A stretch of 64,000 bases of DNA from Tridacna crocea (GCA_943736015.1 OX031065.1:37710427-37774426); one strand, 5' to 3'; numbered from the stretch's first letter, positions 46,887 through 58,051 are shown. A program made the numbers and translations. Notes: generated by a model not told the origin, from the letters alone.

Positions 46887-48488
46887 TTAGCTCACCTTAG
46901 CACAAAGTGCTAAAGGTGAGCTATTGTGATCGCCCTATGTCCGTCGTCCGTCGTGTGTCGTCCGTCAACAATTTCTTTAAACATCTTCTCCTCCTAAATA
47001 CTGGGTTAATCTTCAATAAACTTGGCAGGAATGTTCCGTGGGTGAAGCTCTACCAGAATTGTTCAAAGAATTTAATTCTACCCATAACTCTGGTTGAAAT
47101 GGCAACAAAAAGAAAAAAAAAATAATAAATAGATCTTTGAAAATCTTCTTCTCTGAAACTATAAGGCGTAGAGCTTTGATATTTGGTATGTAGCATCTCC
47201 TAATGGACCTCTACCAAGTTTGTTCACATTATGCCCCTGGGGTCAAAACTGGCCCCGCCCGGGGGATAACGAGTTTGAGCATAGGAACAAAGAAGGAAAA
47301 CTTTAAAAAATCTTCTCCTCTGAAACTTGAAGGCGTAGAGCTTTGATATTTGGTACATGTATGTGACATCTCCTAGTGGACTTCTACCAAGTTTGTTCAT
47401 ATATCCCCGAGGTCAAAACTGGCTCCATCCCAGGGGTCACAAGTTTGAGCATAGGAACAAAGAAGGAAAACTTTAAAAATCTTCTCCTCTGAAAGTTGAA
47501 GGTGTAGAGCTTTGATATTTAGTATGTGACATCTCCTAGTGGACTTCTACCAAGTTTGTTCAAATTATGCCCCTGGGGTCAAAACTGGCCCACCCCCGGG
47601 GGTCACAAGTTTGAGCATAGGAACAAAGAAGGAAAACTTTAAAAATCTTCTCCTCTGAAACTTGAAGGCGTAGAGCTTTGATATTTGCTATGTGGCATCT
47701 CCTAGTGGACCTCTACCAAGTTTGTTCAAATTATGCCCCTGAGGTCAAAACTGGCCCCACCCCGGGGTCACAAATTTGAGCATAGGAACAAAGAAGGAAA
47801 ACTTTGAAATTCTTTTCCTCAGAAACTAGAAAGCATAGAGCTTTGATATTTGGTCTGTTGCATCTCCTAGTGGACCTCCACTAATTTCATTTAAATGATG
47901 TCCCTGGGGTCAAAAGTGGCCCCACCCCGGGGGTCACTAGTTTGAGCATAGGAACAAAGAAGGAACACTTTAAAATTCTTCTCCTCTGAAACTAGATGGC
48001 GTAGAACTTTGATATTTGGTATGTGGCATCTCCTAGTGGACCTCTACCAAGTTTCTTCAAATCATGCCCGTGGGTTCAAAACTGGCCCCGCCCTGGGGGT
48101 CACAAGTTCGAACAAAGGAACAAAGAAAGAAAATTTCAAAATTCTTATTCTCTAAAACTAGAAGGCATAGAGCTATGATATTTGGCATGTAGCAATTCCT
48201 AGTGGATCTCTACCAAGTTTCTTCCTATTATGCCCTTAGGGTCAAAACTGGCCCTGCCCCCCCGGGGGGGGGTCACAGGTTTGAACATAGCAACAAAGAA
48301 GGAAAACTTTAGAAATCTTCTCTGAAACTTGAAGGTGCAGAGCTTTGACATTTGGTATGCAGAATCTTCTAGTGGACCTCTACCAAGTTTGGTCATATGA
48401 TGTCCCTGGCGTCAAAACTAGCTATGCCCCGGAGGTCACAGGTTGAAACATAGGAACAAAGAACGAAAATTCTGAATTTCTTTTTCTC
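46887..48488 (-). mobile_element. Pearl/Helitron-like element, second ~166-bp core type
   Basis: Reverse orientation: TTAGCTCACCTTTAGCAC-like terminus (hairpin TTAGCACAAAGTGCTAA, then GGTGAGC) at the left, an ACGACGGACG-type run, then about eight units of a different ~166-bp repeat (ATAGGAACAAAGAAGGAAAA; markers at 47281, 47451, 47617, 47782, 47948, 48113, 48287, 48450). The right end is cut by a hairpin-element fragment. Confidence 0.82.
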
Positions 48489-48572
48489 TTAACTCATTAC
48501 CAAACAACAAAATTTTAGGTTTGTCCAAATCGAAAGCATTTGCTGACGACAAAATAAAAGTGTTTTTTTTTT
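48489..48572 (+). mobile_element. TTAA hairpin element, left half only
   Basis: TTAACTCATTACCAAACAAC through GACGACAAAATAAAAGTG, then a T run. No hairpin. Confidence 0.75.
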
Positions 48573-49829
48573 TCGTACGTTCAACCTGTGGACACCACCG
48601 TACAGTTCGTGAGTCAACCGTACGAACAACATACTGAGATCGCTTTGCAAATTTGCAATATGTGCGACGAGTACGAATAGACCACTCTCTTGCACTCCGG
48701 ATCATTACATTTACCTCTGTAGTGGGCTCAGAAAGTAGCCCGTCATTACGTCATATTTTTGTCACATGACCATAACTCAAAATGGCTACACAAACGCCGG
48801 TAAAATAAAGACCAATATCGATTGTTTCGAGTGCTGTTCAAACAGCATGGGACCAATCAGACTTAGTGATAGGAAATGAACAAAAGAGGGATTTTCTGAA
48901 AAGCCTAAATATCTTTAAAGGACGATAACTTGATTTTTAATCGTTCAAACTTAGATCCAGCGGTGTGTTAAATCAGTTGTCATCATTCATGGGCGCAGCC
49001 ATTTTTGTTAAAATCGGCGTAAGATTCTGAAAAGTGAAGAGGCTCGAAAAAACTAGTTCCATTTTATACAGGTAAATTCATCAGTTTGAACGCACCTATA
49101 ATGTATCCAGAACCATATTTCCTTTGTCTAATTTACAATTTTACATATGAAACAGCTAAACAGTAAGAAAACATCTTTTCCTGGGTTTGACAAGATTCTT
49201 GTCATTTAGCCCATCGCAGAGATGTATGTGAGGTAACGAACGACAACTCTGCTCGGAGATTGCGAATAGACAGCGATCGTGTTTGCGGCGGAAATCGTAA
49301 GACGTAAAAATCACACGGCTGATGTGAAAGAGGCTTTACCAAGAAAATCGCAGCTAACCGAGCAGTACAAAAATCCGAGTTAGCAGCTAGCCGTACAGTG
49401 AACGTTTTGATGGTACCTTGATAAAAAGTGAAATATTTCAATGGATATGGCACTGAATACAACCATAGACATGTATACGTGAAGCTGAATGATTTCTTTA
49501 TCTGTAGGCAGTATCAGAAAATGGTTTCCGATCTTCCCGAAGGAGTAGAAAACAAAAGTTTAGCGATCATGGCAGCCGCCAACGACAAAATTTGGTGATG
49601 CAGCTTTCCTATACAAAACTCGCACGGTTTATGAACCCAATCGCAGTATGTATTTGTAGGAAAACTTCTTACCTTTCATATGCAAAACACCCGATCATTT
49701 TCTGTCTGCTAGATTAAGCGTGCCAGCCTGTTTTGTTAAACTTGTTTACTGCAGCTAACTGATTTGGGGCGTACAGTAGCAGCAGCTTCCGATTTGCGAC
49801 ACTGTACGTTGGTCCATACTGATACATGA

Positions 49830-50923
49830 TACAATGGAGGTCAAACTTCAAAAGGAGTTACCTAACAGGATGTCATGCTGCATTCTTTAATAAAAATACA
49901 TGTGGAGAAACTTTTCCATACAAACAACATGACTCGAAATAATTAATTTTCGGAATAAGTTAAAAATGAGATATTTACCCCACAGTGTCACTCAGATGCG
50001 ACAGTCCCTTCCTACTCACGTTTTGGGCGTGCTTGTTTTGTAAATTGATCGGTATATGCCGACTCAGCCTGAAAGGATGCTAAATCAAAAATAGTTTATT
50101 AAATAATCGATCAATTCATGTATGAAAATATTTGGTTTTCTTTTTTTTCCATATACAATCAAAAAGTAACAAGCTATATGAAGATCAGAGTTACTATGTT
50201 ACCTTATCCTGTGATAAATTTGTTCGGTTCCATCAATATTTCTTTTAGAAAATCGAACGTGTTACTTATTTCCATTCGTCATAACTCGGTAGATTCCGTA
50301 TCAACGGTATAAATATGCCCGAGATATGCCGAATGACATATTTCATTAAATTCCGTAAGCAAGCGGAATTCAACGAAGGAACAAAAAGATTCACACCAGC
50401 ACACGACAGTTTCTCAACTTGAATTTGTAATTTCACTTATATCCGAAAGAAAGTAAACAGGTATTTCTAACTGGCGATAATTGAAGAAAACTTGTTCTAC
50501 AAGATTTACTGTCATTACAGCGATGCATTTGAAATTGCAGTATAGTCGCTTAGGATATTTTCGCACCTTTGCGATTCGTACGCTTTAGTTTCGTTCCTTG
50601 TTTACATTAAGTTGTGATTAGCCTGTGGACCTATACATACGTAACTCTTACATATTATTTTTGCGCATGCTTGGTAGATGATTTTATGAAATTTTAGACA
50701 AATAAGACATTGGACATATAAATAGACCTTAAACACTAATATCTGGTAAAAACAACATAACCACAATTTAAACATTTAAATTTTCTTAATTGTGTATGTT
50801 TTGATCTGAATCACTCGACTGCAAGGCCCATACACCTGCAAATCGTCAGACTACAAAATCAAACTGACGTCATTCATCCAGTAAACTTTCACTATACAGT
50901 TAGGTTGATCGAATGTCCTCCAC
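49830..50923. other. Non-coding stretch, nothing recognised
   Basis: AT-rich unique sequence between FB2 and the 50924 repeat. Short frames only. Confidence 0.45.
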
Positions 50924-51157
50924 TTAAAGGTGGGCATTTAGAATTTTCACATCACACAAAATTAAAATATATATATATCATTGAAATTTATATGAAAAAA
51001 CAATACAAATCATCAATAATTAAGAATCATAAAATTACCAAAAACAATTTTTTTGTTGATGGTATTCCCTTAGAAGGCTATGTAGCCTCTTAAGCTATTT
51101 TTAGATTTCGCGCCAAAAATCAATAAAGCATTGTGGGAATGTCAAGTGACTGACACG

Positions 51158-53237
51158 GGTATACAGTCATTTCGTACCATAACCATTTCGTACCATATAT
51201 CATATTACCATTTCGTACCAAAGAATTACCATTTCGTACCATGCACTGACAATTTCGTACCATAATATTACAATTTCGTACCATAACTTACAAATTCATA
51301 CCAAGTTAATAGTTTATTTACCTAACGATTATTAAAATGTATTTTCGATGAATTTTTTAAAAAATGTTGCTTTTATTGTTGCATATTTTCATACTTATAA
51401 ACAAAATATCCGCTAATCAATTAAAGGAAGCAATCGATGTTTGACACAGTTGATAGATAATTACATTGTTTGGTTAATGTATGTTACAAGATTGGTAGTT
51501 ACAATTTGAAAATAATTTGTTTGGTGTTTGCCTTTAATTATATTTGTTACAAAATTGAAATAGAAATGTCGAATGCAAAAAACATCATCACTGCATTTAT
51601 CATCCATAATGTTTCGTTTATATCTATTATAATTTTATCTTATATTTGGAGGATTATTAATCAAATAATTTTTTGTTTACATCTAAATTCGACTATTATT
51701 TTCTATATTCAAATAGATTTTCTCGATGAAATCATGACAAAAAAATGACCACATATATGGTATGAAATGGTAATATCATGGTACGAAATGACCAATCCTA
51801 TGGTACGAAATGGTACAGTGGAGCTCCGTTATAACGCTGTCGGTGGGAGCCATGGTCGTCAACAGCGTTATATCCGGGGTTACGTTTATAACGCTGATTC
51901 CCCCCACACACACACACACACTACCCGCAGCCCATCCGCCAATCATTGCCAGACTACAGAACTATGGCTTATTAATTACAGTTTATCGCAAATTTATTCT
52001 GACAAAAATGAAATAGCAATGTTCAAAATACTAAAACTAAGACATGCCTATTTACGTTTAAACATTATTTATAGGACATCGAACAATTTAGATTCTTTTA
52101 GAACTACGTAACGCCTGAACTATTCCCAGTTAGTTCCCGTCATCAAATAACGTTACAACTACGTAAAAGAGCTTATTTTACCTTTAGGACCGTTTCTTTT
52201 AGAATTATTCAGCCGCTGTTTTGCTAAATTACTGCAAGATTCATTCCAAAATTAAATTAAACGGTATCGTTTTGGATTGCAGACGGTGCCGCCGCCATGT
52301 TTTTTTTAATCATGCTGACGATTGCATAATGAACCCTAATCGGCAATGACGAAAGAAATCTCTTTCATAATCAAACGAGATAAGACCCCTGTACATGATG
52401 AAAGTCACAGGGGAATTTAACCTACTATCCGTAAAGAAATCACATCAGTTGTTTATCCACACAATGTTTGCAGTAAAGTTTGCATTAGTGGTACATGTAT
52501 GATGTAACACACCAATAATGCAAAGCGAAAGGGTTGTAAGTGCAAGTGTTTGTTGTACACACTTAAACCGTTTCGCCTGAAAAATTTACACCTGGCTATG
52601 GGCTGACCTCCATTCAAAACTATGCAATCACGCAATAAGCCAGTATCTCAGTTGCTTTATATTTTCTGATACAACCCTTCTGCGTATCGTAATGATAATT
52701 GCAAGAGTACCCCAGTCGTGTCACGTGCACGTTGTGTAGTCGGTAGAAAGAGAGTCATTCGGCTATTTTCTGATATCGCCATTACGATCTACATACAGCC
52801 AGACATATTGACGTAAAGTTTGTATAATGCAAGATTGTTTGCAAAGACAATTATGGGACGAGGGCCTTTTGTTACCTACTGTGCGTGTATTTATCAAAGT
52901 AATTGTGCAAAGCTATAGGTGATAAATGTAACCAACAAGGTAAAGGTGTGAAAAATTGTCATGTTATGTGTACGGTATCGATTTTTTTTTGACTGAGAGG
53001 TCTTTTTTTTTTACATCGAAGATTCTTGTGAGAGCAACGGTGGATTCGGATCAGAATCGAAAATGGTCAACCCCCGAAATTTTGGGAGCCAAAGGACACC
53101 CGCATTATAACGGAATCAGCGCTATAGCGCACTTCGTTGTAACGGGGTTCCACTGTAATTTCATGGTACGAAATGACCAATTCTATAGTATGAAATGACT
53201 GGTACGAAATGGTTATGGTACGAAATGTCCATAATTC
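51158..53237. mobile_element. Foldback element FB3 with ATTTCGTACCAT subrepeats and 8-bp target duplication
   Basis: Flanked by CTGACACG at 51150-51157 and 53238-53245. The left end has about six ATTTCGTACCAT-type units (51169-51305); the right end has the same unit inverted (51757-51813 and 53160-53222). The outer ~30 bp of both ends share GTCATTTCGTACC-like then ATAACCATTTCGTACCA. The interior is AT-rich with only a 92-codon frame. The paralogue at 55448-55990 supplies the empty site. Confidence 0.87.
51816..53155. mobile_element. Pogo/Tigger-like non-autonomous DNA transposon nested in FB3
   Basis: 1340 bp with inverted ends CAGTGGAGCTCCGTTATAACG and its imperfect complement (GTTGTAACGGGGTTCCACTG), TA on both sides (51814-51815, 53156-53157). 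Contains (CA)n at about 51905. No transposase. Superfamily assignment rests on the CAGTGGAAC terminus and TA site. Confidence 0.75.
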
Positions 53238-53420
53238 CTGACACGTGACTAATTACGCATAAATTCCATTACATAACAAACATGTAATAATTATTTTCCA
53301 TAATGTCTTCTTCGGACGGATTTTTGAAACTTCGTCTGTGTTTTCCTGTATTTAAATGAGAGAATTGATAGTCTAAAAATAGAATGTGTCTCCTGCTGGT
53401 GTCAACCTGGTCTGTAATAA

Positions 53421-54121
53421 ATCTCTCTGGTGGGTGGAGTGAGGTATATAGTTGTCACTATGTTGGACGCTCGGTCAGTTTGTCTGTATCATTTTTTGTC
53501 AGCTCCTTTTCTCAATAACTACTGAGCAGATTTCAGTCAAACTTCATAGGAAGTTTTGATTTGAAGTCAAGATAGGCATAATATGATATAGTTATGGTTG
53601 AATGTTTTTCAAAGGTGTTGTGCAGGGTTTGAATTTCATTTTTTCTTTACACATTGTCAGTTTTTTTCAAAAACAGATACTATTAAGGATGGAATGGAAG
53701 TCAGGTGTGCAAGAAAATTCTATGAATGTATGGGACATAATGAATGTATGAGTCTTGGGCTTATGTTGTAGCAGTTGTGTGTCTAAAAGTCCCAAAAATT
53801 GTGTTTTTCTAATTATGTACAGAAATGTGGAGTTTTAGTGACACAAACACTGATACATATGTGTTTCAGTCATGCTGGAAAATATTAGCTATACCAATGT
53901 GTCCTTTGATAGGATAAACTCAGTTGTTTTTAGGGAATCTTGGTATAGTTATGACATGTAGGTTCACAGTACATTTTGCTTTGAGGTTATCAGTATTTTT
54001 TTATCATAAACACTGGGCCATCTAGCAGCTTGAGTGTAAATACCTTGACTCAGATATTTCGTTCCTGAACCACCTTCAAATTTTTTATACTGGAAGTGCA
54101 AAAGATGTAATTAGCACCTTC
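53421..54121. other. Non-coding stretch
   Basis: AT-rich, no gene. The portion 53433-53600 reads like part of a dispersed repeat (GTTGGACGCTCGGTCAG) without a second copy here. Confidence 0.4.
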
Positions 54122-54350
54122 TTAACTCTTTACCAAACAACAAAATTTTAGACTGGTCCAAATTGAAAGCACTTGCAAACAAGAAATCAAACATGACTGA
54201 AAAATTAGAATTTGTTTTTAGAGGGGTAGAAAACATTGTGGGAAAAGGAGAAAATGCTGGTTACCAGCATTTTCTCCTTTTCACACAAGGTTTTCTAAAG
54301 GCCACTTTCTCAGGGTTGTTAAAAGTGGGGATTGTGTGGTAATGGGTTAA
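54122..54350 (+). mobile_element. TTAA hairpin element, family A, full length
   Basis: 229 bp; first of three elements sharing TTAA junctions. Confidence 0.94.
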
Positions 54351-54464
54351 TGCTATATATACCAAACCCACTGGTTACCAGCATTTTCTGGTTTTCCCAT
54401 TATGTTTTCAAAAGGCTTCCATCTCGCGTTTGTAAAAACCAGGGATTGTTTGGGAAAGGGTTAA
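54347..54464 (+). mobile_element. TTAA hairpin element, family A, right half
   Basis: 118 bp: CTGGTTACCAGCATTTTCTG onward plus right flank; left half missing. Confidence 0.85.
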
Positions 54465-54689
54465 CCCTTTACTCCATAGATACTCATTTCTACGCATTGC
54501 CTGTAGGAGCCTTTGGAAAACATTGTGGCAAAAGGTGAAATTGCTCATGACGAGCAATTTCACCTTTTGCCACAATGTTTTCTAAACTATCAAAAGGTGT
54601 CATATATACATAAGAAACGGCTTCATCCTTGCTGTTATTTAGGGTCAATTAGAGATACCATAGAAATGCCTTATGGGGTAAAGGGTTAA
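54461..54689. mobile_element. TTAA hairpin element, subfamily B, full length
   Basis: 229 bp. Hairpin GTGGCAAAAGGTGAAATTGC pairs with its exact complement. Inverted relative to 12329-12557. Confidence 0.92.
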
Positions 54690-54850
54690 GTCAGTATTAA
54701 TGTGTCAATTTATTGATTTTCAGGTACTTCCAGTTTACTGTTAAACTCAAAAAATGAAGAGACAGAAGGTAAAGAAACCTAATACTTTTCATATCTCAGA
54801 TATAACGTATTTTTACCATTGGTTAATCCTTTTTACCATACAAACCTGAA

Positions 54851-55076
54851 TTAAACCCTTTACCAAACAATCCCTGATTTTTACAACCCTGAGATAGAGC
54901 CCTTTTGGAAATATTGTTGGATAAAGAGAAAATGCTGGTAACCAGCATTTTCTTCTTTTCCCACAATGTTTTCTACGCTTCTTGAAACAAATTTCAATTT
55001 TTGAGTTAGATTTATTTTGTCATCTGCAAGTGCTTGCAATTTGGACTAGTCTAAAATTTTATCGTAAAGGGTTTAA
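54851..55076 (-). mobile_element. TTAA hairpin element, family A
   Basis: 226 bp, TTAA both ends; one arm partly diverged (GTTGGATAAAGAG). Confidence 0.9.
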
Positions 55077-55331
55077 CAAACTTGAAGAAGAAGGCTTTTG
55101 AAAACTTTGTGGGAAAAGGGTAAATTGTTAGTAACAAACATTTTCTCCTTTTTTCACAATTTTTTGCACTTTTTGTAAGCCAGATCTGAAAGATCATTGT
55201 AGGAAAAGCAGAATTTTCTCACTATTTAGGTTTGTTGCCCTTTTGAAAATTATGCCACATTTACCGGTAAATTGTTGTAAGCAAATGCTGTCAACCTGGA
55301 AATGTCTTAAAGTTTGTCATTTATTTTAAGG
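55073..55331 (-). mobile_element. TTAA hairpin element, family A, degenerate
   Basis: Shares the TTAA at 55073; the hairpin is weak and part of the core is repeated near 55185. Confidence 0.65.
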
Positions 55332-55447
55332 AACGAAGAGAATTGTTTTCTTTTCATGGAGGTACATGTATGTAAAAAAAAAACCCTAATAACACTGCAT
55401 GGAACTGAAGTGGTTTTATACAAAAGCATGATTTGTCTTTATTTTCC

Positions 55448-55990
55448 TTAAAGGTGGGTATTTAGAATTTTCACATCACATCAAATTAAAAAATATATAT
55501 GTCACTAAAATTCATATGAAAAAAAAACAATACAAATCATCAGTAACAATAATAAAATTCCCAAAAAAGTTTTTTTGGTGGTATTCCCTTAAAAGGCTAC
55601 GTAGCCTCTTAAGCTATTTTTAGATTTCCCGCCAAAATCAGAAAAGCATTGTGGGAATGTTAAGTGACTTGCACATGACAAATGACTATTAAATTCCATA
55701 ACAAAACAAACAATTATTTTCTGTGATGTCTAGAAGTTCTGATGCTATGTTTGAAGCTTGGTCTTTATATTTCCGGTATGTAAATGAGCGAGCTGCTGAT
55801 GTAAAAATAGACCGTGTTTACCTTCAGTGTTGACCTGGGCCGCGGTAAATATCTAATTTATCTAGTTGTCGGATGGTTTTCGACTACTAGGGTTTAATGA
55901 ATGAAAATTAAAAGGCTTTGAGAGTATAAGGATGATTTTTTTTTTATTTTTGTAAGATTTTCGTCCCAAAATCTGAAGGGCCACCTTTAA
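55448..55990 (+). mobile_element. AGGTGG/TTAA repeat, complete copy
   Basis: 543 bp bounded by TTAA with short inverted ends AGGTGG/CCACCT. No coding. Other copies at 50924-53420 (interrupted) and 34688-34875 (3' part). A second TTAA-bounded family, unrelated in sequence to the hairpin elements. Confidence 0.82.
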
Positions 55991-56496
55991 CTCCATATGA
56001 AAACTAAAAAATTCTCTTCATTTCTTAAGACTGAAGCTTCATTCTTTATGATTTGTGCTCCCTCATGACATAAAAGATTTGCGATTCATGACAGACATCT
56101 TCTTAGCATTGAGCATAGTTAGAGTTAGAAGATCTATTATTAGAAGTTTGATACCTGAAAGTAAACTTTGATATTTCATACCTAGTAAATTGACACTGAA
56201 TTTCAAGTTTTCTCTTAAGCTGAATATAAATTTTTTGTAACTTTTTATTGCAAGTTATGAAATTTCGACTAGGAATAAAATTTCAAAAGCAAAATGCTAT
56301 GAAATCTTGTATACATGTTTCTTTTCAATAGTTTGACTGCAAAAGTACAGGCACTGCATGCTTTTTATATCCCCACAGAATGTCCATGTGTCCATCTGTG
56401 TGGCCGTCTGTGTACAAAATAATAGTAATTTTGTGTCTCGAACTACTCCTACAGTTTTCCTTCAGTTTTATTGAAACTTTGTAGATATACTGACCA
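55991..56496. other. Non-coding stretch before mariner fragment
   Basis: AT-rich, no gene. 56368-56496 (TATATCCCCACAGAATGTCC...) resembles a common dispersed repeat start but has no second copy in the window. Confidence 0.4.
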
Positions 56497-56498
56497 TA

Positions 56499-56884
56499 CG
56501 AGGGTTGTTCTGGAAGTTTGTAGAATTTTTTTATAGGACAAGTTATAATCGCAGTTTAATAAAATAGAATAGACGGGCACAAATTTCAGATTTTATTCTA
56601 TCCATTCCCTGTGTATTTTTCTAGTATCTTAAATAGCAAAATTTTCCTAACAGAAATAAAACAGCATGTAAGTCATACCCGGAGCACGCCGACATCATAA
56701 GTAACGTCAAGCGTCATTTAAGTCCAACGAACGTCGCACTTTCTCCACATAGTCACCCGCAAGATCCACGCATTTCCGATGCCTGCTTATCCACTTAGTG
56801 TACGTTTCTACATACCACTCTTCAGAAAATGACAACACAACTGCTTGGGCTTGTTTAGTAAGGTCGTCAGCTGAATCAAACCGT
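56499..56884 (-). mobile_element. Mariner-family transposon 3' end, truncated
   Basis: A minus frame (to 56707) ends in the mariner C-terminal pattern: WISRHRKCVDLAGDYVEK near the stop. About 200 bp further is a mariner-like terminal inverted repeat starting CGAGGGTTGTTCTGGAAGTT at 56499, preceded by TA at 56497-56498. The catalytic domain is absent. The fragment stops at the candidate LTR end, suggesting interruption by the Gypsy insertion. Confidence 0.65.
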
Positions 56885-58033
56885 TGTAACGACCCAGTCA
56901 AACGGTAGAGTGGAAACTCCTCTTAGTATTATCCTGTGATGGTATCGGTGGTCTCCCTAGGGTAGGTTGAGAATGATCTTATTTAGTCGCCTTTTTGCCA
57001 AAAATGAGCTCAGACTAGTTGGGATATAATAGTTCCAGGAAATAAAGATATGAAGTCGGAAATAAAGACATGAAGTCGTAAGTTTTGTTTAAACAAAACG
57101 TGTAATCTTCTGAGAATATTCTGTGGCGAGCTATTAATTTCTTTTTACAAAACCCAATGTAATTTCTAATTTATTTCAAAGAGATGAGCGACGGCTGTTC
57201 CTTACCCTATTGTGATCGATCTGAGCTCACGACCAAAGTTTCTCAGCCTTTTTATAGTGCCGGGTTGGCCGCTACCCAAAACTTTGGTCGAACTTGGTCA
57301 CGGCCAGATTGATATGGCAAAAATCGGGTCGCGACCACGTTAAAACTGGTCGGAAGATTTGGGTCGTTCTAACTTCGACCAACAATTGATTTTCTGTAAG
57401 ACAACTAGCCATCATTGAAAGTCTAAAAACATTGTAGGCGAAGGAAAAAACCCAAAACTTACTGTGCTGAAAATAGTACAAAATGACCTAGATGCATAAA
57501 TATGTAAACATCTCCAAGGACGCTTTACGGACTACTAAGACTCTGGTAACAATAACACATCCGGTTTAAACTGTCAGCTAAGGAGATCGACTTTCGACGA
57601 AAAATGCATCAAATCGTGTACAATGGACAATGACAACTATTTCTCAGCCCAGTAAGACATAAATAAGTTTAAATGCAATCGTAATTTTGACCTTTAGCTA
57701 GCATAGAACATTCCCGAAGCGAGGAATTGGCTGACAAATCTAGACTCGCTCAAAACACATGGTTCCGTCATGTTGACCTGTTTCGAGACGGTTTAAACGA
57801 AGCATAGAAAAGATTATCAAGCCTATAAAGACACCCAAAACTGGCGGCATGGGGTGTTTTCATGTGCATGACGATCTTCAGGCATATCTGAATAGGGACT
57901 GAGAATGGGAGACATTCTTCAATACCTAGACAGGCTGACCACCAAACTAGATTGGAGTTACATAATACAAGAATTTTAGATGTCAGACTGCTAACTTAGG
58001 GATTTGCAGTTTCAGAAAGGGTAGGACATATCA
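56885..58033 (-). repeat. Candidate 3' LTR of the Gypsy element
   Basis: Starts TGATATG just after the polypurine tract and is proposed to end ...GTTACA where mariner homology resumes. It contains a TATA box (TATAAAAAG, 57248-57256) followed about 75 bases later by AATAAA (57170-57175), fitting a U3-R-U5 layout. Two 20-bp units of an AAATAAAGA-ATGAAGTCGG type repeat in tandem at about 57039-57080. Ends are provisional because the 5' LTR lies outside the window. Confidence 0.55.
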
Positions 58034-58036
58034 TTA

Positions 58037-58051
58037 CCCCCCTCTTTTTTT
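58037..58051 (-). promoter_or_regulatory. Polypurine tract of the Gypsy element
   Basis: Minus strand reads AAAAAAAGAGGGGGG immediately upstream of the candidate 3' LTR. This is the usual position and composition of a plus-strand primer. It lies 1.76 kb downstream of the pol stop. Confidence 0.7.

Larger units (their letters stand above)
44199..49820. mobile_element. Long inverted-repeat (foldback) element FB2
   Basis: Arms 44199-44640 and 49384-49820 are inverted ~435-bp copies starting A(C/G)TATGGACCAACGTACAG. Subrepeats pair GTACG with TTAGCTGCA/CTAGCTGCA. Flanks GATACAC (44192-44198) and GATACAT (49821-49827) look like a 7-bp target duplication with one change. The interior includes a CGTACG/GTGCG-rich stretch (about 45960-46885, resuming 48575-48690) split by a pearl-like insertion. 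No transposase seen. Confidence 0.75.
50924..53420 (+). repeat. AGGTGG/TTAA repeat, interrupted copy
   Basis: Left end TTAAAGGTGGGCATTTAG matches 55448. Homology runs to 51157, resumes at 53238 and fades near 53420, so the 3' end is lost. The foldback FB3 sits in the gap. Confidence 0.85.

Noticed and set aside
51470..51748. 92-codon plus frame inside FB3
   Set aside because: Very AT-rich, composed of Ile/Asn/Tyr/Lys runs typical of chance frames; no transposase motif.
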